Below, one piece after another: positions 47,240 through 64,000 of a stretch of DNA of 64,000 bases. The notes under the pieces are model-generated. The model searched no databases. It saw only the letters and a program-made list of their open reading frames with translations, and was not told where the DNA came from. This stretch comes from Batillaria attramentaria (taxonomy: Eukaryota > Mollusca > Gastropoda > Batillariidae). The stretch spans positions 140,001 to 204,000 of the forward strand of contig JACVVK020000017.1 in assembly GCA_018292915.2 (NCBI GenBank), written 5' to 3'. Made by a program: the position numbers and the translations under genes. Within the stretch, counting starts at the first letter, position 1. Every line of letters begins with the position of its first letter.

Positions 47240-48205
47240 CTGCGTCTTTGATTTGGGCTTGGGGGGGGGGGGGGGGGGGTTAACCGTTTGGGAGGGAGGA
47301 AAAGGATGTGGAATACAAACACAAATCATGACAGGAACAATTCTCAGCATGTTTACATCATCAGTCCTATGTTTTTGCCAAGCCTGGTCAGATACGGTCT
47401 TTCATGTGTGCTAGCAAAGTTATGGGGTGTCGGCGACTGCTTGGATGTCAAGAGAGAAACTTGCACAGTTGTTTGCATTTGTGTTCTTGTACTTACTTGA
47501 AGAGTGACCGCAGATATCTGGCCAGTTTACAAGAGTTGAAGGCAGTGCATCAGAAGATTGAATGTGACCTTTGTTGTGTCATAGCTGAAAGAAATGTAGG
47601 GATTTTTCTCCTAGTTTCCATCAGATGGGGGAGGAGGGGGGTGGGGGGCTGTTTTTGTGTATGTGTTTTTTGTTTGTTTTTGTTTTTTTGGGTTTTTTTT
47701 TTTTTTTTGGGGGGGGGGGGGGGGTATGGTTTTGTAATGTCATTTTTTTGTGGCTAAAAAAAATGCTGTTCACTTTGAACATGATCAAATTTCAGTTCCC
47801 TTTTTTCATCATTAATTTTGAGGATGGTTTGTTTGTTTCATTTTTTCTTTCACCTTTGTGTTTATTTTGCAGCAACTGGTCACATCTTTTCAGAAAATCA
47901 TTTCACAATTCTCTGACTCTGAGGATTATAAATTTATGTGTGTGGAATTGGCCACAGTGTGGCCGTTGCGTTGGTTTGTGATGGCATACTGAGTGCTAGC
48001 TGCTGGTATTGTTCTGTTAGCTGTAGTCTGCTGCATCAAAGGGTGAAAAATACGGAACTCTTGACACAGAGTAAATGAGTCTCAAGAGTGACTTCTGGAA
48101 ACAGGTGATGTACCTGTGGTGGTCAACTGGACACTGTCTTTTGTGAGAGTGCACTTTGTGAAAAGCACACCTTGAGCAATATCTTTTAAAAAATTATACT
48201 TTACC

Positions 48206-48427
48206 CAGCAATCGTCAAATGTGTCAGGACCATGGTAGCCATTCGGGCTACCGCCCTGAACAAAACTAGTAGCCCGAAAAAATTTCTGGAAGCCAGAGTG
48301 GCTGCTAGGTTCTGATTCATCTCAGAATTCCTGCTCGCCATTCGGGCTACCGCTACCGGAGCTTTCACTCGCCCGACGGTAAATTTGGCAGCGAAAGCAA
48401 GTGGGCGAGTGCATTTGACGATCGCTG
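48206..48427. mobile_element. MITE family D, 222 bp, exact 6-bp target duplication
   Basis: Terminal inverted repeats CAGCAATCGTCAAATG and CATTTGACGATCGCTG are flanked by TTTACC on both sides (48200-48205 and 48428-48433). The inside repeats CCATTCGGGCTACCG twice. It lies downstream of the RAE1 stop, probably inside the 3'UTR. Confidence 0.9.
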
Positions 48428-48774
48428 TTTACCCCAACAAGGTTGGCTTTTAAAAGAAACACAGATGTCTGTATGATACTTTCCCCTTTTTTTTTTTTTT
48501 TTTTGGTCCGTTTTGCTGCATTTTGCATTAGGGCAGACATCGCATTCGTGGCCTTCTTGCTGCAGTATCATCAGTTTGGTTACATAAACGCGAAAAACAA
48601 ATTTTTAGAAGACTGTGGAAAATTGTTCGTGCTATTTACCACACAATTGCTGTCTTTAGCTGAAGCAGTGCTGCAGTCTGATTTGCAAGTCTTATGTAAG
48701 AGAATGTCGCAGCGATCTGGTTGGAAAATAGCTTGCTAGCTACTTCGTGATGTTGATAATGATGCTGTTTGTGA

Positions 48775-48780
48775 AATAAA
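48775..48780 (+). promoter_or_regulatory. candidate RAE1 polyadenylation signal
   Basis: AATAAA about 1.5 kb after the RAE1 stop codon. No other gene is recognisable between. Whether it is used cannot be told from sequence alone. Confidence 0.35.
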
Positions 48781-49601
48781 ACGATGAATGATATCAGTGG
48801 ATGTATGTGTGTTTCACTCGAATGAACACTGACAGGAGAAGCAATCACTCCTTCCACCAAATGCCCAGGTTCTGTACGAAGAACGAAAATAGAGACTTTA
48901 AACTTTGGAGAAAGCAGTGCTTGTGTGGGAAAACAATTTTGGATCTACAGGTCTCGGCACAGGACAAGAAAAACAAAAATGGTAGGAAAGAGGGGGCAAG
49001 GTGGGTAGGCAAAGCAAGTGCAGCATCCACAGTCTCGATTTTGGTTCTTCATGTCTTAGTTTGCACCGTGATAGTCACCTGTTTTGTGTTTTTCCAGGTT
49101 GTATGTTAAAAAGGTTTTGACTCCTGAATTGATTGTGGAAAATTTATTTACATTCTGATTCATGGGGTGATAGCGCTGCTTTGACCACCCTCTCTCTCTC
49201 TTTCCATTTTGGAAGGTTTTACATGTAGTTTATTATTAATCCTTTTGTCTTCCTTTTTCCCCCTTTATTGTGGTTCCTTCCTTCATCACTTTTTGATTTT
49301 TTTTCTTTTTAATTGCAAAGTTTGCTCCATGTAAAAGTTGTCATCAGTAGAAATCTTGATGGAAGTTATTGTTAAAATATGAAAAAAAAAAATGAATAAA
49401 TAAAAAATAAAGAGTTACAAAGGGAAAATGATGAAGGAAGCAACCACAAAAAGAAGAGAAAAAAGGCAATCTCACTCTTTACGAGTCAAATAAATTTAAA
49501 TGAAATGCATTTCACATAACGGTTAAGTTTCCGAATTCAGAATGGGGTCTCAGAACGAGAAATGCGTCACGTACGTGGAAATGAGAACCTGTCTAACTGG
49601 G
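48781..49601. other. intergenic region without recognisable gene
   Basis: AT-rich, with a CT run near 49190-49203 and poly-A near 49382-49390. I see no exon, tRNA-like promoter or terminal repeats. Confidence 0.5.
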
Positions 49602-49609
49602 TATATAAA
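49602..49609 (+). promoter_or_regulatory. TATA box of the C1q-domain gene
   Basis: TATATAAAAAGG begins at 49602, about 115 bp before a clean donor (CTG|GTAAGC at 49716/49717). This predicts a transcription start near 49632 and a short non-coding first exon. An ACGTACGT palindrome lies just upstream near 49570. Confidence 0.6.
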
Positions 49610-49944
49610 AAGGACAGTTTAAATGTGAGCACAAAGGATCCGCTAGTCATTACGAGAAATTGACCTGTCCAGACAAACAAACTCGAAGTCCTCCTGCTGT
49701 CTGGCTACAACTTCTGGTAAGCTGTTTGTCTGATGTTGACAAGGTTGGTTTTTTTTAGTTTTTTTGTTTTGTTTTTGGTGGTGGTTTGTTTTCTTATTGT
49801 TTGTTTTTCACACCTGGGTTGATTTGCTTGGTGGTATTTGTGTGTGTGTGGAGGGGGGGGGGGGCAAAAGGAGGTGGAGGGGAGGGATGCTTCGGCTTTT
49901 TGTTTTGTTTATTTGTGTGTGTGTGTGTGTGATTAACTGAGCAG

Positions 49945-50309
49945 GGCCGAAAGTGCTGTTTTATGCAGGGCCGATCGCTGCGCTTACCGTTCTTGGTAAC
50001 CCTGTTGTCTTTGAGCATCGCGAAGGGACCTTGAACATCGGCAACGCTTACAATGAGTCTTCTGGTATCTTTACCGCCCCTGTAGACGGCGACTACATCT
50101 CGGCTAGCCTGACCTGCACCCCTGACTACCATAAGATCACTCTGATAGCCGCGGGTCAAGAGGTCACGACAAAGGTCAACTTTGAATATAAGTTAGCGTA
50201 CCTTGGCATGGAAGCAGCGGCCAGCCTTGTGCAGGGGGACACGGCATACCTGAGGCATGATAGTTCATCCGGGGGCCTCTTCGGAAACTTTCTCGGTTAT
50301 CGACTGTAG
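49945..50309 (+). CDS. C1q-domain protein, terminal exon; start codon not found (possible pseudogene)
   Basis: An acceptor (ACTGAGCAG) at 49936-49944 opens a frame of about 121 residues ending at TAG 50307-50309. It shows the C1q fold signature: VVFEHREGTLNIGNAYNESS, then GIFTAPVDGDYISASLT, VQGDTAYLRHDSSSG and a terminal GLFGNFLGY (family form SGFLLYP). Molluscs have large C1q families used as secreted lectin-like immune proteins. No ATG lies in frame before the domain, and the predicted first exon (about 49632-49716) has no usable ATG in the required phase. Either a coding exon was lost or missed, or this is a truncated gene. No collagen repeats are seen. Confidence 0.7.
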
Positions 50310-50781
50310 GTTTGGATTGCTCCGGCTCGATTCTCAGCTATCACAGATTCTGTATTTCGTAGAGGACCGTCGCTGATTGGTCGATTCTGTTGCAGAGTCA
50401 GTCTGTATTTAGAAGATAAATATGCATTATTGTAATTGGCCCAATTTTTGACGGACTCTGTATTAGGAGATTTTGAGTGGTCTATTTTGTCGCAGATTCT
50501 GTGTTTAGAAAATTGCGATTGGTCGATTTTCTGGCAGAAGTCTAGATTATGTCGAGAACTTTCGATAGGCAGGGCTTTCCGTCAGTTCAGTGACCAGTCT
50601 TCTAGAGTCTTTTGCGTAACTTGACTTGATTTCATTCTTTAACTGAAAACTCTGAATGACCCTGATATGTTTCGCTTACTAAAACTGTCCAACTGTCCAA
50701 GTGTTGTCCGTCTTTGATTATGTTTACCGTCGACACAAGAACCAAATCCTCTAGGACTGATCCAGATCGACCCAGTGACAG

Positions 50782-50787
50782 AATAAA
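50782..50787 (+). promoter_or_regulatory. candidate polyadenylation signal of the C1q-domain gene
   Basis: AATAAA in ACAGAATAAAAACAG, about 470 bp after the stop codon of the C1q exon. It is the nearest plausible signal on the plus strand. Confidence 0.45.
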
Positions 50788-51001
50788 AACAGTTTGGAAA
50801 GTCTTTTAGTCGTTTCGCAAGTACTTTGTATTGCTTTGTCCCTCTTGTCTTTTCTTGTCTGGTCTTGTCTTACTCCTATCTTGAATTACAAATTGTACTG
50901 TTGTTGTTGTGTTGGGGGGGGGGGGTGTTTGTTTTTGGGGAGGCACAACTGATGCCTGCCTATTAATTGTCCCTATCTTGAACCATCTACCAACCATCCA
51001 G

Positions 51002-51248
51002 GTCTCTTTGCTCTAACCCCGCACGCCCTCTTGTCGTACCAAAGACCTACACTAAGTTCTTTGGACAAAGATCTTTTCAATACCAAGTCCCTGTAATTTG
51101 AAATTTAGTCTCTTCCCCCAATGCATTCGTCATGCACCTAACTTGCTTGATTTAAAAGCCAAATTGAAAACATTGTTCACACTGTTCTGACTTGTTCACC
51201 ATAGATCCTCCGCCGGTCTCAGCCCTCTTTTGCTGATGGAGTGGCAGG

Positions 51249-51299
<51 letters not shown>

Positions 51300-51420
51300 G
51301 CGTCAGGACGTGTTGCGTACTTTTCTTTCCTTGTTTTAAACCGTATTTGTGAAGCGCCTTGAGCTCACTTTGTGGTGATACTGCGCTATACAAGAATATG
51401 ATGATGATGATGATGATGAT
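51002..51420 (+). mobile_element. 5'-truncated CR1/L2-like LINE 3' end
   Basis: Translation gives VPKTYTKFFGQRSFQYQVPV and then, after a stop in place of the usual Trp, an NSLP-like degraded stretch: the C-terminus of a reverse transcriptase. After a (TG)n tract, AAGCGCCTTGAGCTCACTTT and TGCGCTATACAAGAATATG lead into a GAT/ATG repeat tail. Confidence 0.8.
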
Positions 51421-51856
51421 TATTTGCTGCAGTCTGTGTGTGAATGACAGTCTCTCCCATCCCCTTCCCTAACACGATTGTGCGCACTCCGAAGGGCAGG
51501 CTGTACCCTTCGCCTCCGAACTGAGCTGTTTCTGATGCCTTCCTCAGACGCAGAAAGGAACCAACAAGCCGAGGACGCAAATAAAACGGCCATGCAAATT
51601 AGAGACGCAATCGGATGCAAGTCCTAATATATGCGGAGTAAACATTGACATGCAAGGGTTGCATTACGCCCTCTGTTCCTGGTCCCTCCCCCTCCCCCCC
51701 CCCCCTCCGGCCCCCGTATCGCCTCCACAGGTCACGACTGACACAACGAGGTACACGTCGTGCCGAGGTACGCGCACTAGCGCGAGAGACAGCCGGAACG
51801 AGGAACGAGGCCGTTGTTTTTGGAGAAAATGGATAATGCTCTACAGCAGTCAACAC

Positions 51857-51877
51857 CCTAACCCTAACCCTAACCGT
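51857..51877. repeat. short interstitial telomere-like repeat
   Basis: Three consecutive CCCTAA units plus a partial one, in an otherwise ordinary non-coding stretch. Confidence 0.7.
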
Positions 51878-52333
51878 GTGACATCGCGGTTACATCACTT
51901 TTTTTCCCCCCGCGTCTTCCAGAAGTGCGGGCACGTCTGTTTTTATTATTATTATTATTATTATTTTTACTTGTTTGTTTGTTTGTATTTGTTGTTGTTG
52001 GTGGTGGTGGTGGTGTTTTTTCGGTTTTTATTCCCTACTGACTATGCGCATGCGCATGACATATTTCGGCGTACCTCGGAGTGGCGTGTACCTCCTTGTG
52101 TTGCACCAGCACATCGTCGATCAGTTTTTGTCGTCCTGAAGGAGAATGATCCGGTTGGAAAGCATTTCGCGCCCTAACCAGCCAGGGACTCGCCATTTTC
52201 CCGATAAAGAGCGGGACGCGAAGTTGGGTGGTGGTGTTGATTTTGTTCGTTTGTTTGTTTTTGCAGTGCCCCCCCCCCCCCCCCGCCTCTCTCTCTCTGT
52301 TTCTTGGTTGTCTTTGTCATCTATTTTAGCTAT

Positions 52334-52336
<3 letters not shown>

Positions 52337-52393
<57 letters not shown>
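52337..52393. repeat. (TG)n microsatellite
   Basis: Pure TG run followed by CCAGAAGAAAATTTTCTGCC and a TTGAA-repeat tail (to about 52455) resembling 13440-13645. Confidence 0.95.
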
Positions 52394-52397
<4 letters not shown>

Positions 52398-53001
52398 CCA
52401 GAAGAAAATTTTCTGCCATCGACAGACAATAAAGTTATATTGAATTGAATTGAATGCTTATTCGCCGCCTTCCTGTATTTCAGTTTTAATGTCTATAATG
52501 TATATAATACTTAGCTTACTTTTACTCTCGTACTGTAGTCTAGCAACGGCAAGGTTGCAAACTGGCCTTTTGGCCAAAATCTTCTACCGTTGGAAAATAA
52601 AGGATTGTCATTGTCACTCTCTCCTGCGAGCATGTTGTGTACCAAACCGATTTCGCTTCTCGTCTGTTCTCTGCAGCAGCTGGCAATGACTACGCGCAAG
52701 TAGGTCGATCCGCAAATATCCGTGCTCTGCGAGTTTGACACGCAAGCACCCAAAACCTCTCCGCCGCACGAAACAACCGAAACTGGAACTGAAGCACTGC
52801 GTCAAAACAAATGATCACATCCGCAGAGTAGTTCCCTGGAAACGTGAGCCTAGTTTGATTATTGTCGGTTTACTGAGTAGTATACCTGTAGCCGGCGTGT
52901 TGTCAACAGATAAGAGATTTCATAGTCGGTTTACGGTTGTACACCTTTAGCGTGTTGTTAACAGATTTCATAGAACGCTCTATAGGCATACTGATGTATG
53001 T

Positions 53002-53002
53002 T

Positions 53003-53059
<57 letters not shown>
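53002..53059. repeat. (TG)n microsatellite
   Basis: Pure TG run in intergenic DNA. Confidence 0.95.
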
Positions 53060-53062
<3 letters not shown>

Positions 53063-53333
53063 AGAAACTGTTAAGGCACTCAAACAACCCGTTCAAAGAG
53101 AAAAGTCTAAGAAAGTCGGATAATTTTAAATTGTTTTATACAAACTTGGACAATTAACACAGAAATGCCAAGGAAACTTACTAAACACGTGCATTTATAC
53201 TGTTACGCAGTTCTCGTAAAAACAAGATGAAGAAAACAACAACAACAGCAAACAAAAAACCCGAATGCCTAAGTAATTACTACACTTACGTTTACGTATA
53301 GAGCACCTCACAAACATTACAAAATTTCGAGCT

Positions 53334-53575
53334 TTATAAATAATAATAATAATTGTGGAGATTTTTAACGCGCCTAACCCAGGGGCTGGCTCTAGGCGCT
53401 TTACAATATAATAAGGGGGGGGGGGGGGCAGCAACAACCCGCGAAAATAAAGACTGATAAAATAAAAACCCCGCATTGTCTCCCTGCAGGCAACAGAGAC
53501 CATGGCAGTAAGAGAGCGGGGACACCAGCATCCTGCCCAAACACAGGATGTGGGGAACCCAACCCAAATAAACCA

Positions 53576-53625
<50 letters not shown>

Positions 53626-53660
53626 TGTACAAGACAATAAAAAGCTGAGTTGAATTACTT
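53334..53660 (-). mobile_element. 5'-truncated 3'UTR copy of the LINE at 26425-30245
   Basis: Matches 26425-26755 almost base for base: TAATAATAAT tail, CGCGCCTAACCCAGGGGCTG, a poly-G run, AACCCGCGAAAATAAAGACTG, TGTGGGGAACCCAACCC, an (AC)n run and GTACAAGACAATAAAAAG. Only untranslated sequence is present. Confidence 0.93.
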
Positions 53661-54780
53661 TATGACAGGAATGCAAATACAACAGCAGTACAGCAGCCGT
53701 GACAGCATATAGCAGAATACATGTATGTTTGATGACTGCAAAGGTTTATAGTTTTAAAGTTATGAGCTTTATAACAGCAATGCAAATACATGTACAACAG
53801 CAGCACAGGAGTCATGACAGTATATAGTAGAACACACGAACGTTTGATGACTGCACAAATATTCTAGTTCTAGCCCTTGTAACAGCAGCAACAAAATTAC
53901 AGCAATCAAAACATTGTATAGCGTTTGATAATTGCACATACATTACAAAGTTTAACCTCTATAGCGACATCAACGCAAATACAACAATGGTAACAGCAAT
54001 AATTATAATATGTAGTTTGATAATTGCACATACATTACAAAGTTTAACCTCTATAGCGACATCAACGCAAATACAACAATGGTAACAGCAATAATTATAA
54101 TATGTAGTTTGATAATTGCACATACATTACAAAGTTTAACCTCTATAGCGACATCAACGCAAATACAACAATGGTAACAGCAATAATTATAATATGTAGT
54201 TTGATAATTGCACATACATTACAAAGTTTAACCTCTATAGCGACATCAACGCAAATACAACAATGGTAACAGCAATAATTATAATATGTAGTTTGATAAT
54301 TGCACATACATTACAAAGTTTAACCTCTATAGCGACATCAACGCAAATACAACAATGGTAACAGCAATAATTATAATATGTAGTTTGATAATTGCACATA
54401 CATTACAAAGTTTAACCTCTATAGCGACATCAACGCAAATACAACAATGGTAACAGCAATAATTATAATATGTAGTTTGATAATTGCACATACATTACAA
54501 AGTTTAACCTCTATAGCGACATCAACGCAAATACAACAATGGTAACAGCAATAATTATAATATGTAGTTTGATAATTGCACATACATTACAAAGTTTAAC
54601 CTCTATAGCGACATCAACGCAAATACAACAATGGTAACAGCAATAATTATAATATGTAGTTTGATAATTGCACATACATTACAAAGTTTAACCTCTATAG
54701 CGACATCAACGCAAATACAACAATGGTAACAGCAATAATTATAATATGTAGTTTGATGAATGCACAAACATTACTAAGTT
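53661..54780. repeat. satellite-like array, 92-bp unit, about 9 homogeneous copies plus diverged copies
   Basis: GTTTGATAATTGCAC recurs every 92 bp from 53923 to 54659 with almost no variation and again, diverged, at 54751. Upstream, at about 53680-53920, longer and diverged relatives are visible (TTTGATGACTGCA, AACAGCAATGCAAATAC). The homogeneous part is AT-rich and non-coding. Confidence 0.95.
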
Positions 54781-55207
54781 TTCACCATATAATTATGTAT
54801 TGCTTTGTAGTCTTTTTTTTTTTTTTTGGGGGGGGGGGGAGCTTGTAGATTGTTTTGTTTTTGTTTTGTTTTTTGGTGTGTGTGTGGGGGGGGGGGGGTA
54901 TTCTTTGTGTTTTGTTGTTGTTGTGTTTGCTTTTGCTCTGTTGTTCTCTGTAGCACCTTCTTTTGTTAGTTTTTTGGTTAGTTAGGGTTTTTTGTTTTTT
55001 GTTTTTTTGGTTGGTTTATTTGTCATTGGCTTACTTCAGTTCATGTATGTGTTTTGTTTATGGATTTGTATGTGTGTTTGTATGCATGTATGTAAATGTA
55101 TTTTCGTATGTTTTTGTTTATATGTAGGGGAAGTAAGTAATAATAATAAGGGAAATTAGGCCAGTGCGGTAGACATAAAAGAGAGGAATGGATTTAGAGC
55201 AACATAA

Positions 55208-55262
55208 AAGAAGGGTGGGTGGGTGGGTGTTTGGGTGTTTAACGTCCTTTTCCATACGACAG
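55208..55262 (-). mobile_element. SINE family C 3' fragment
   Basis: On the minus strand: GTATGGAAAAGGACGTTAAA followed by CACCCA-type repeats, the 3' end of the family at 41553-41718. Confidence 0.7.
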
Positions 55263-55648
55263 CATAAAAGAAAGGAGAACACACATAATAACACAATACA
55301 CAATGTGTACTATTCCTATTCCTTAAAACAATATTCCCTCCGCTGATCGCTAAATATTCACATTAAGATATTCATTGAAACTGATCAATCATCATCATCA
55401 TTTTTTTTATTAAGTTATCGCACAAGCAAAGCCAATTTTATGTTGTTTTTATTGGTTTAGGATCTTAATTTTTCATTCTTATTTTGTATCGAGCTGTGAG
55501 TCCAAAGACGAGTTTCCATTTTTATTTTTTTTTTGGCCTGTTATTAAATGGACAATGAAGTATTTTTGAATTTGAATCTGAATCATCATCATCATCATCA
55601 TCATTACTTAGCTTGCGGCTTTGAAATAAACATTAGGAAGACATTACT

Positions 55649-55753
<105 letters not shown>

Positions 55754-55799
55754 GATTTATGCTACTTTTACATTACTCCGATAACTCCAGTCGATATTT

Positions 55800-57522
55800 T
55801 TAATCACCAACGGGGCAAGAGTTCCTGGCTCTGAAAACGCCGAATGGCTGGAGAAGTGTTGAAGATGGGAGGACTAGCCGTAGGTCCCTGTGGCTCGACC
55901 TCCATGGTGGTGTTAGGGCCGTGTGTTTGCCGTGCACAGAGGCGAGTAAAGCTGGGCGCACCTCCATCCAGTATGCCTCGGTATGCGCCATGCGATCTGG
56001 CCTGTTTGTCCAAGGGGGCGATGCTGTAGCCCCTGTCACCTAAGCAAATACGGTCCCCAAGTGTCCGTCCAGCCTCCCCCTACAGAGGTGGCGAGTCTGC
56101 AGCCATTACATTCTGCGCTGCAGAGTCAGTTACTTGCCGCCCGCTTCACACAACAGCTCTGCGGAAAATCAACCCGAAACCGACGCACGCATGCTTGGTG
56201 ACCGTGACCTCTCCCTTTTACGTAATAGTAAACACCCGCATCAGTCAGATCACTTCGTTGCGGTTCCGTTCGAGTTTGGCGCCCTGGAGGGCAGAAATGT
56301 GATTGGTTTGCCGTTTTGATTACGGTTGTGATTGGTCCAGCGGGCAAACTTCGCGTTGGGTGCCCCGTGCCGGATGTGGATCGTATGTCCGCAGAGACAG
56401 TGGGAGAGTAGTAGCTAACGGTGCAATGCAGAATGTAGCTATTGCTGCTGCTCCTACTGCCGCAAAACTATCAGCTGCGCCTGCTCGAATAGGGAGTGGA
56501 GGAGACCAGCTCATGTGTCCGTTTAGGGGGGACAAAAAAGGGGATAGGGTCCCGTCTGACTGAGCTTGAGGGGTTTCACTGAGTGTGTGCAGCGCGTTCC
56601 TAATTTGACCACGTCCGCAGTTCGTCGTCACCAGGTCTGAAGTGATGCAGCAGGGGCGAGGTTCTGTCTGTAGTGATCTCATCGCAACAGTCTGAGCTCA
56701 TTGAAGGCGTGGTGTCGATTGGTAGCTTTGATTCACTGCTGTTACTAAACGCAAAGTTTCTTCATCGTAATTGTCGTGTGTGTGTTTTGAACGAGTTTTG
56801 CCCAGCACCAAAGCTGCTGTTTTATCCAGTAAACGAAACTTGAAACGGGGACTGGAGGTCACAACAAACTTGCTCACAGCGACTTGAACTTTTATTCAAC
56901 GGGTTTTGTGGTATAGACTTGGTATAGACTGCCTCGTGAACGGAAACTGGTGTACAGAAGATACACCAGATATTCCAGTTCTGCCGCTGAGATATATAGG
57001 TGTGACTGAATTAACAAAAACCGATAAAGCGAAGACTATTCAAAACATTACACATAAACAGGATACTGTTGGCAAAACAAAGTGTTGCCTTCAGTACAAC
57101 AACACAAAGACGTCGACACAGTTCGAGGCATTGAAACAGGCGAGTTTAAAGATATTAAAACATTAAAACTGTTGTAAAGGGGAAAAAAATCACATACTAA
57201 CTCTTGCTGTTTCTCGAACGAGTGTGACGAACAGTACAGTTCGAAATTTTAACATCAGTGCTGCGGGAAGCTTGCTGGTTTAATCCTCGGACAGTGGTGA
57301 ACTGAAATTGCAACCGCAGTGGGAGACTTTGTCTAATCCTCATTTGGAGGCTGGCGTATGGGAGACGTGTTGCGACACAGGTGACACTTCCGAGCGAGAC
57401 CTGACATTCACTCGCATCCCCAGCACGAAGCAGAGTCGCTTCTTCCGTCCTGAAACCTCATTACAACGTTCTCCTTTGAACGGCGACGGTTTGCACGATC
57501 CGGGAAGACAGCAGCTTGGACT
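55800..57522. other. non-coding region; end may be the 5'UTR of the tentative gene at 57523
   Basis: The base composition is more GC-rich and CpG-rich than its surroundings, but reading frames are short and broken and match no family I recognise. The last few hundred bases could be 5'UTR and promoter for the ATG at 57523. Confidence 0.4.
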
Positions 57523-62635
<5,113 letters not shown>

Positions 62636-62948
62636 ATAACTGAAGACCCAACATGGCCCTCAGCAAGCTGGTTTAGCAAAAACTAAACACCCACTCTTCG
62701 GCGAGTAGGGTTTGAGCATGACATTCAGGCCAAGGCACGCATTTTTCCTGAACGTATACGTGCTAAAGAAAAAAAGAAGCATTGTTTGGGGAGACAGTGT
62801 AGTTGGGAGATACCGGAACGGTGCAATGCCGTAAGAGTTGTTTGGGGGCGCGTCTTTTCTTCTTACACAGTCTTACCCTTGGCATTGTTTTCCTGGATTT
62901 CGGAAAGGTGGAAGGTTGCAAATGTTGTTTTTGCGAGTGCTCTCTCTT

Positions 62949-63068
<120 letters not shown>

Positions 63069-63367
63069 CACTCGTTTTGTGTGTTGTTTTTTTCTTTCCA
63101 AACTCTTGAGATTTCTCCATTGAGAGAGTAAATGTCCTTGCTTTCTTGACCTCACAAGAGGTAAGGTATTCCTTGTTGTGCTAACAACAACAACAAGTGC
63201 ACCGTACTCAGCGCATGGACAATGCAAAACGGACAAGGTCGCTGGTTTGTCTTATATTTAGGAAGACAAGTGTACAGGGAAAAAGACAGAAGTTTCATCC
63301 TTGAGATTTTTGTCTTTGAGTAGTTCCGTTTGTTGTTGTTGTTGTTGTTGTTTTGATTGTTTTGTTC

Positions 63368-63369
<2 letters not shown>

Positions 63370-63454
<85 letters not shown>

Positions 63455-63463
63455 TGTGTGTGT
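63370..63463. repeat. (TG)n microsatellite
   Basis: TG run with one interruption (TATG), preceded by a TTG run. Confidence 0.95.
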
Positions 63464-63798
63464 TTTGTTTCGTATGTTTTTGTTTAGTTTTTGCGTTCTT
63501 TAGTTGTTGGTTGTTGGTTTTTTTTTCTTCGACATTGTATATGTATAGTCTGTTCGCCGAAATATGTAGCTTTATTTCTTACAAGTTTTATTGTACATGT
63601 TGTAGGTTTTGCTCTGTATATGGGGGAGTTTTATTAGGTCAAACTTTCGCGTTTGTGTACGTCTACAAGGCCCCGCGTTTGGATGCAATTCAACCACGGG
63701 ATTGTCCCTGACCGTGCGACACGCACCGCATACACAACACGCCATTTTCTTTGATGGCAAGGGCACTGGACATGCACGTGCAACATTCAGACATATCA

Positions 63799-64000
63799 CC
63801 GGCCCCCGTAGTCTAGTGGTTAGCACTTCGGACCATGGACCGGGAGACCCGGGTTCGAGTCCCAGCCGAGACAAGCGGGATTTTTCCTACCTAGGTCGGC
63901 TCCTACCCAGAGCGGGTGTGCTATGGGCCCGATGGGGAGGCTGTTGCCACACAGCCGAGATTCACCCACTTCACGGGTGCGACTTTGGGGGGTGCTTCCC
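63799..64000 (+). mobile_element. SINE family A, copy 3, cut by the window end
   Basis: CCGGCCCCCGTAGTCTAGTG head, box B GGTTCGAGTCCC, and the same body as 9321-9822 up to the last base of the window. Confidence 0.92.

Noticed and set aside
49964..50032. ATG at 49964 giving a hydrophobic signal-like peptide in front of the C1q exon
   Set aside because: It is in a different frame from the C1q domain and stops after about 23 codons.
51857..51877. Chromosome end or telomere fusion
   Set aside because: Only about three CCCTAA units with normal intergenic DNA on both sides; too short to mean more than chance or a repair scar.
53661..54780. CRISPR-like array
   Set aside because: Units are head-to-tail with no unique spacers, and the genome is clearly animal.

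Overview
This is eukaryotic DNA, most likely from a marine mollusc, probably a gastropod. It has many short exons with GT/AG borders, long introns full of non-LTR retrotransposon, SINE and MITE copies, and very many (TG)n/(AC)n microsatellites. Animal-only genes (a dystrophin relative, ICAP-1) and a C1q-domain gene fit this. The species assignment is inference from general character, not from a database match.

Layout: 1-5222 holds no recognisable gene, only a minisatellite and retroposon debris. 5223-20979 (minus) is an 18-exon gene for a predicted 882-residue dystrophin-family protein (WW, EF-hand region, ZZ zinc finger, long novel tail). About 400 bp away, head to head, 21379-34786 (plus) is a 12-exon gene for the spliceosomal cyclophilin PPIE (RRM plus cyclophilin). 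Its ninth intron holds two large LINEs in opposite orientation, one nested in the 5' part of the other. 36252-38384 (minus) is a 5-exon ITGB1BP1/ICAP-1 gene, tail to tail with PPIE and head to head with 39599-47239 (plus), a 10-exon RAE1 gene (WD40 mRNA export factor). All exon borders in these four genes were read from the sequence and their phases agree throughout.

From 47.2 kb the window becomes repeat-rich and gene-poor. It contains the RAE1 3' region, a C1q-domain exon behind a TATA box but without a visible start codon (about 49.6-50.8 kb), LINE 3' fragments, a 92-bp satellite-like array, long dinucleotide runs, and a tentative small secreted-protein gene (57523-62635) built from phase-compatible exons. 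The window ends inside a tRNA-derived SINE.

The four main genes do not form one pathway. PPIE and RAE1 act in pre-mRNA splicing and mRNA export. The dystrophin relative and ICAP-1 belong to membrane-cytoskeleton and integrin adhesion systems. The most interesting material is structural: a minisatellite that multiplied a splice donor, two decayed exon duplications, a set of non-autonomous DNA transposons with CAG...CTG ends and 6-bp target-site duplications, a LINE 3'UTR that carries microsatellites with it, and a SINE that shares its 3' tail with LINEs.
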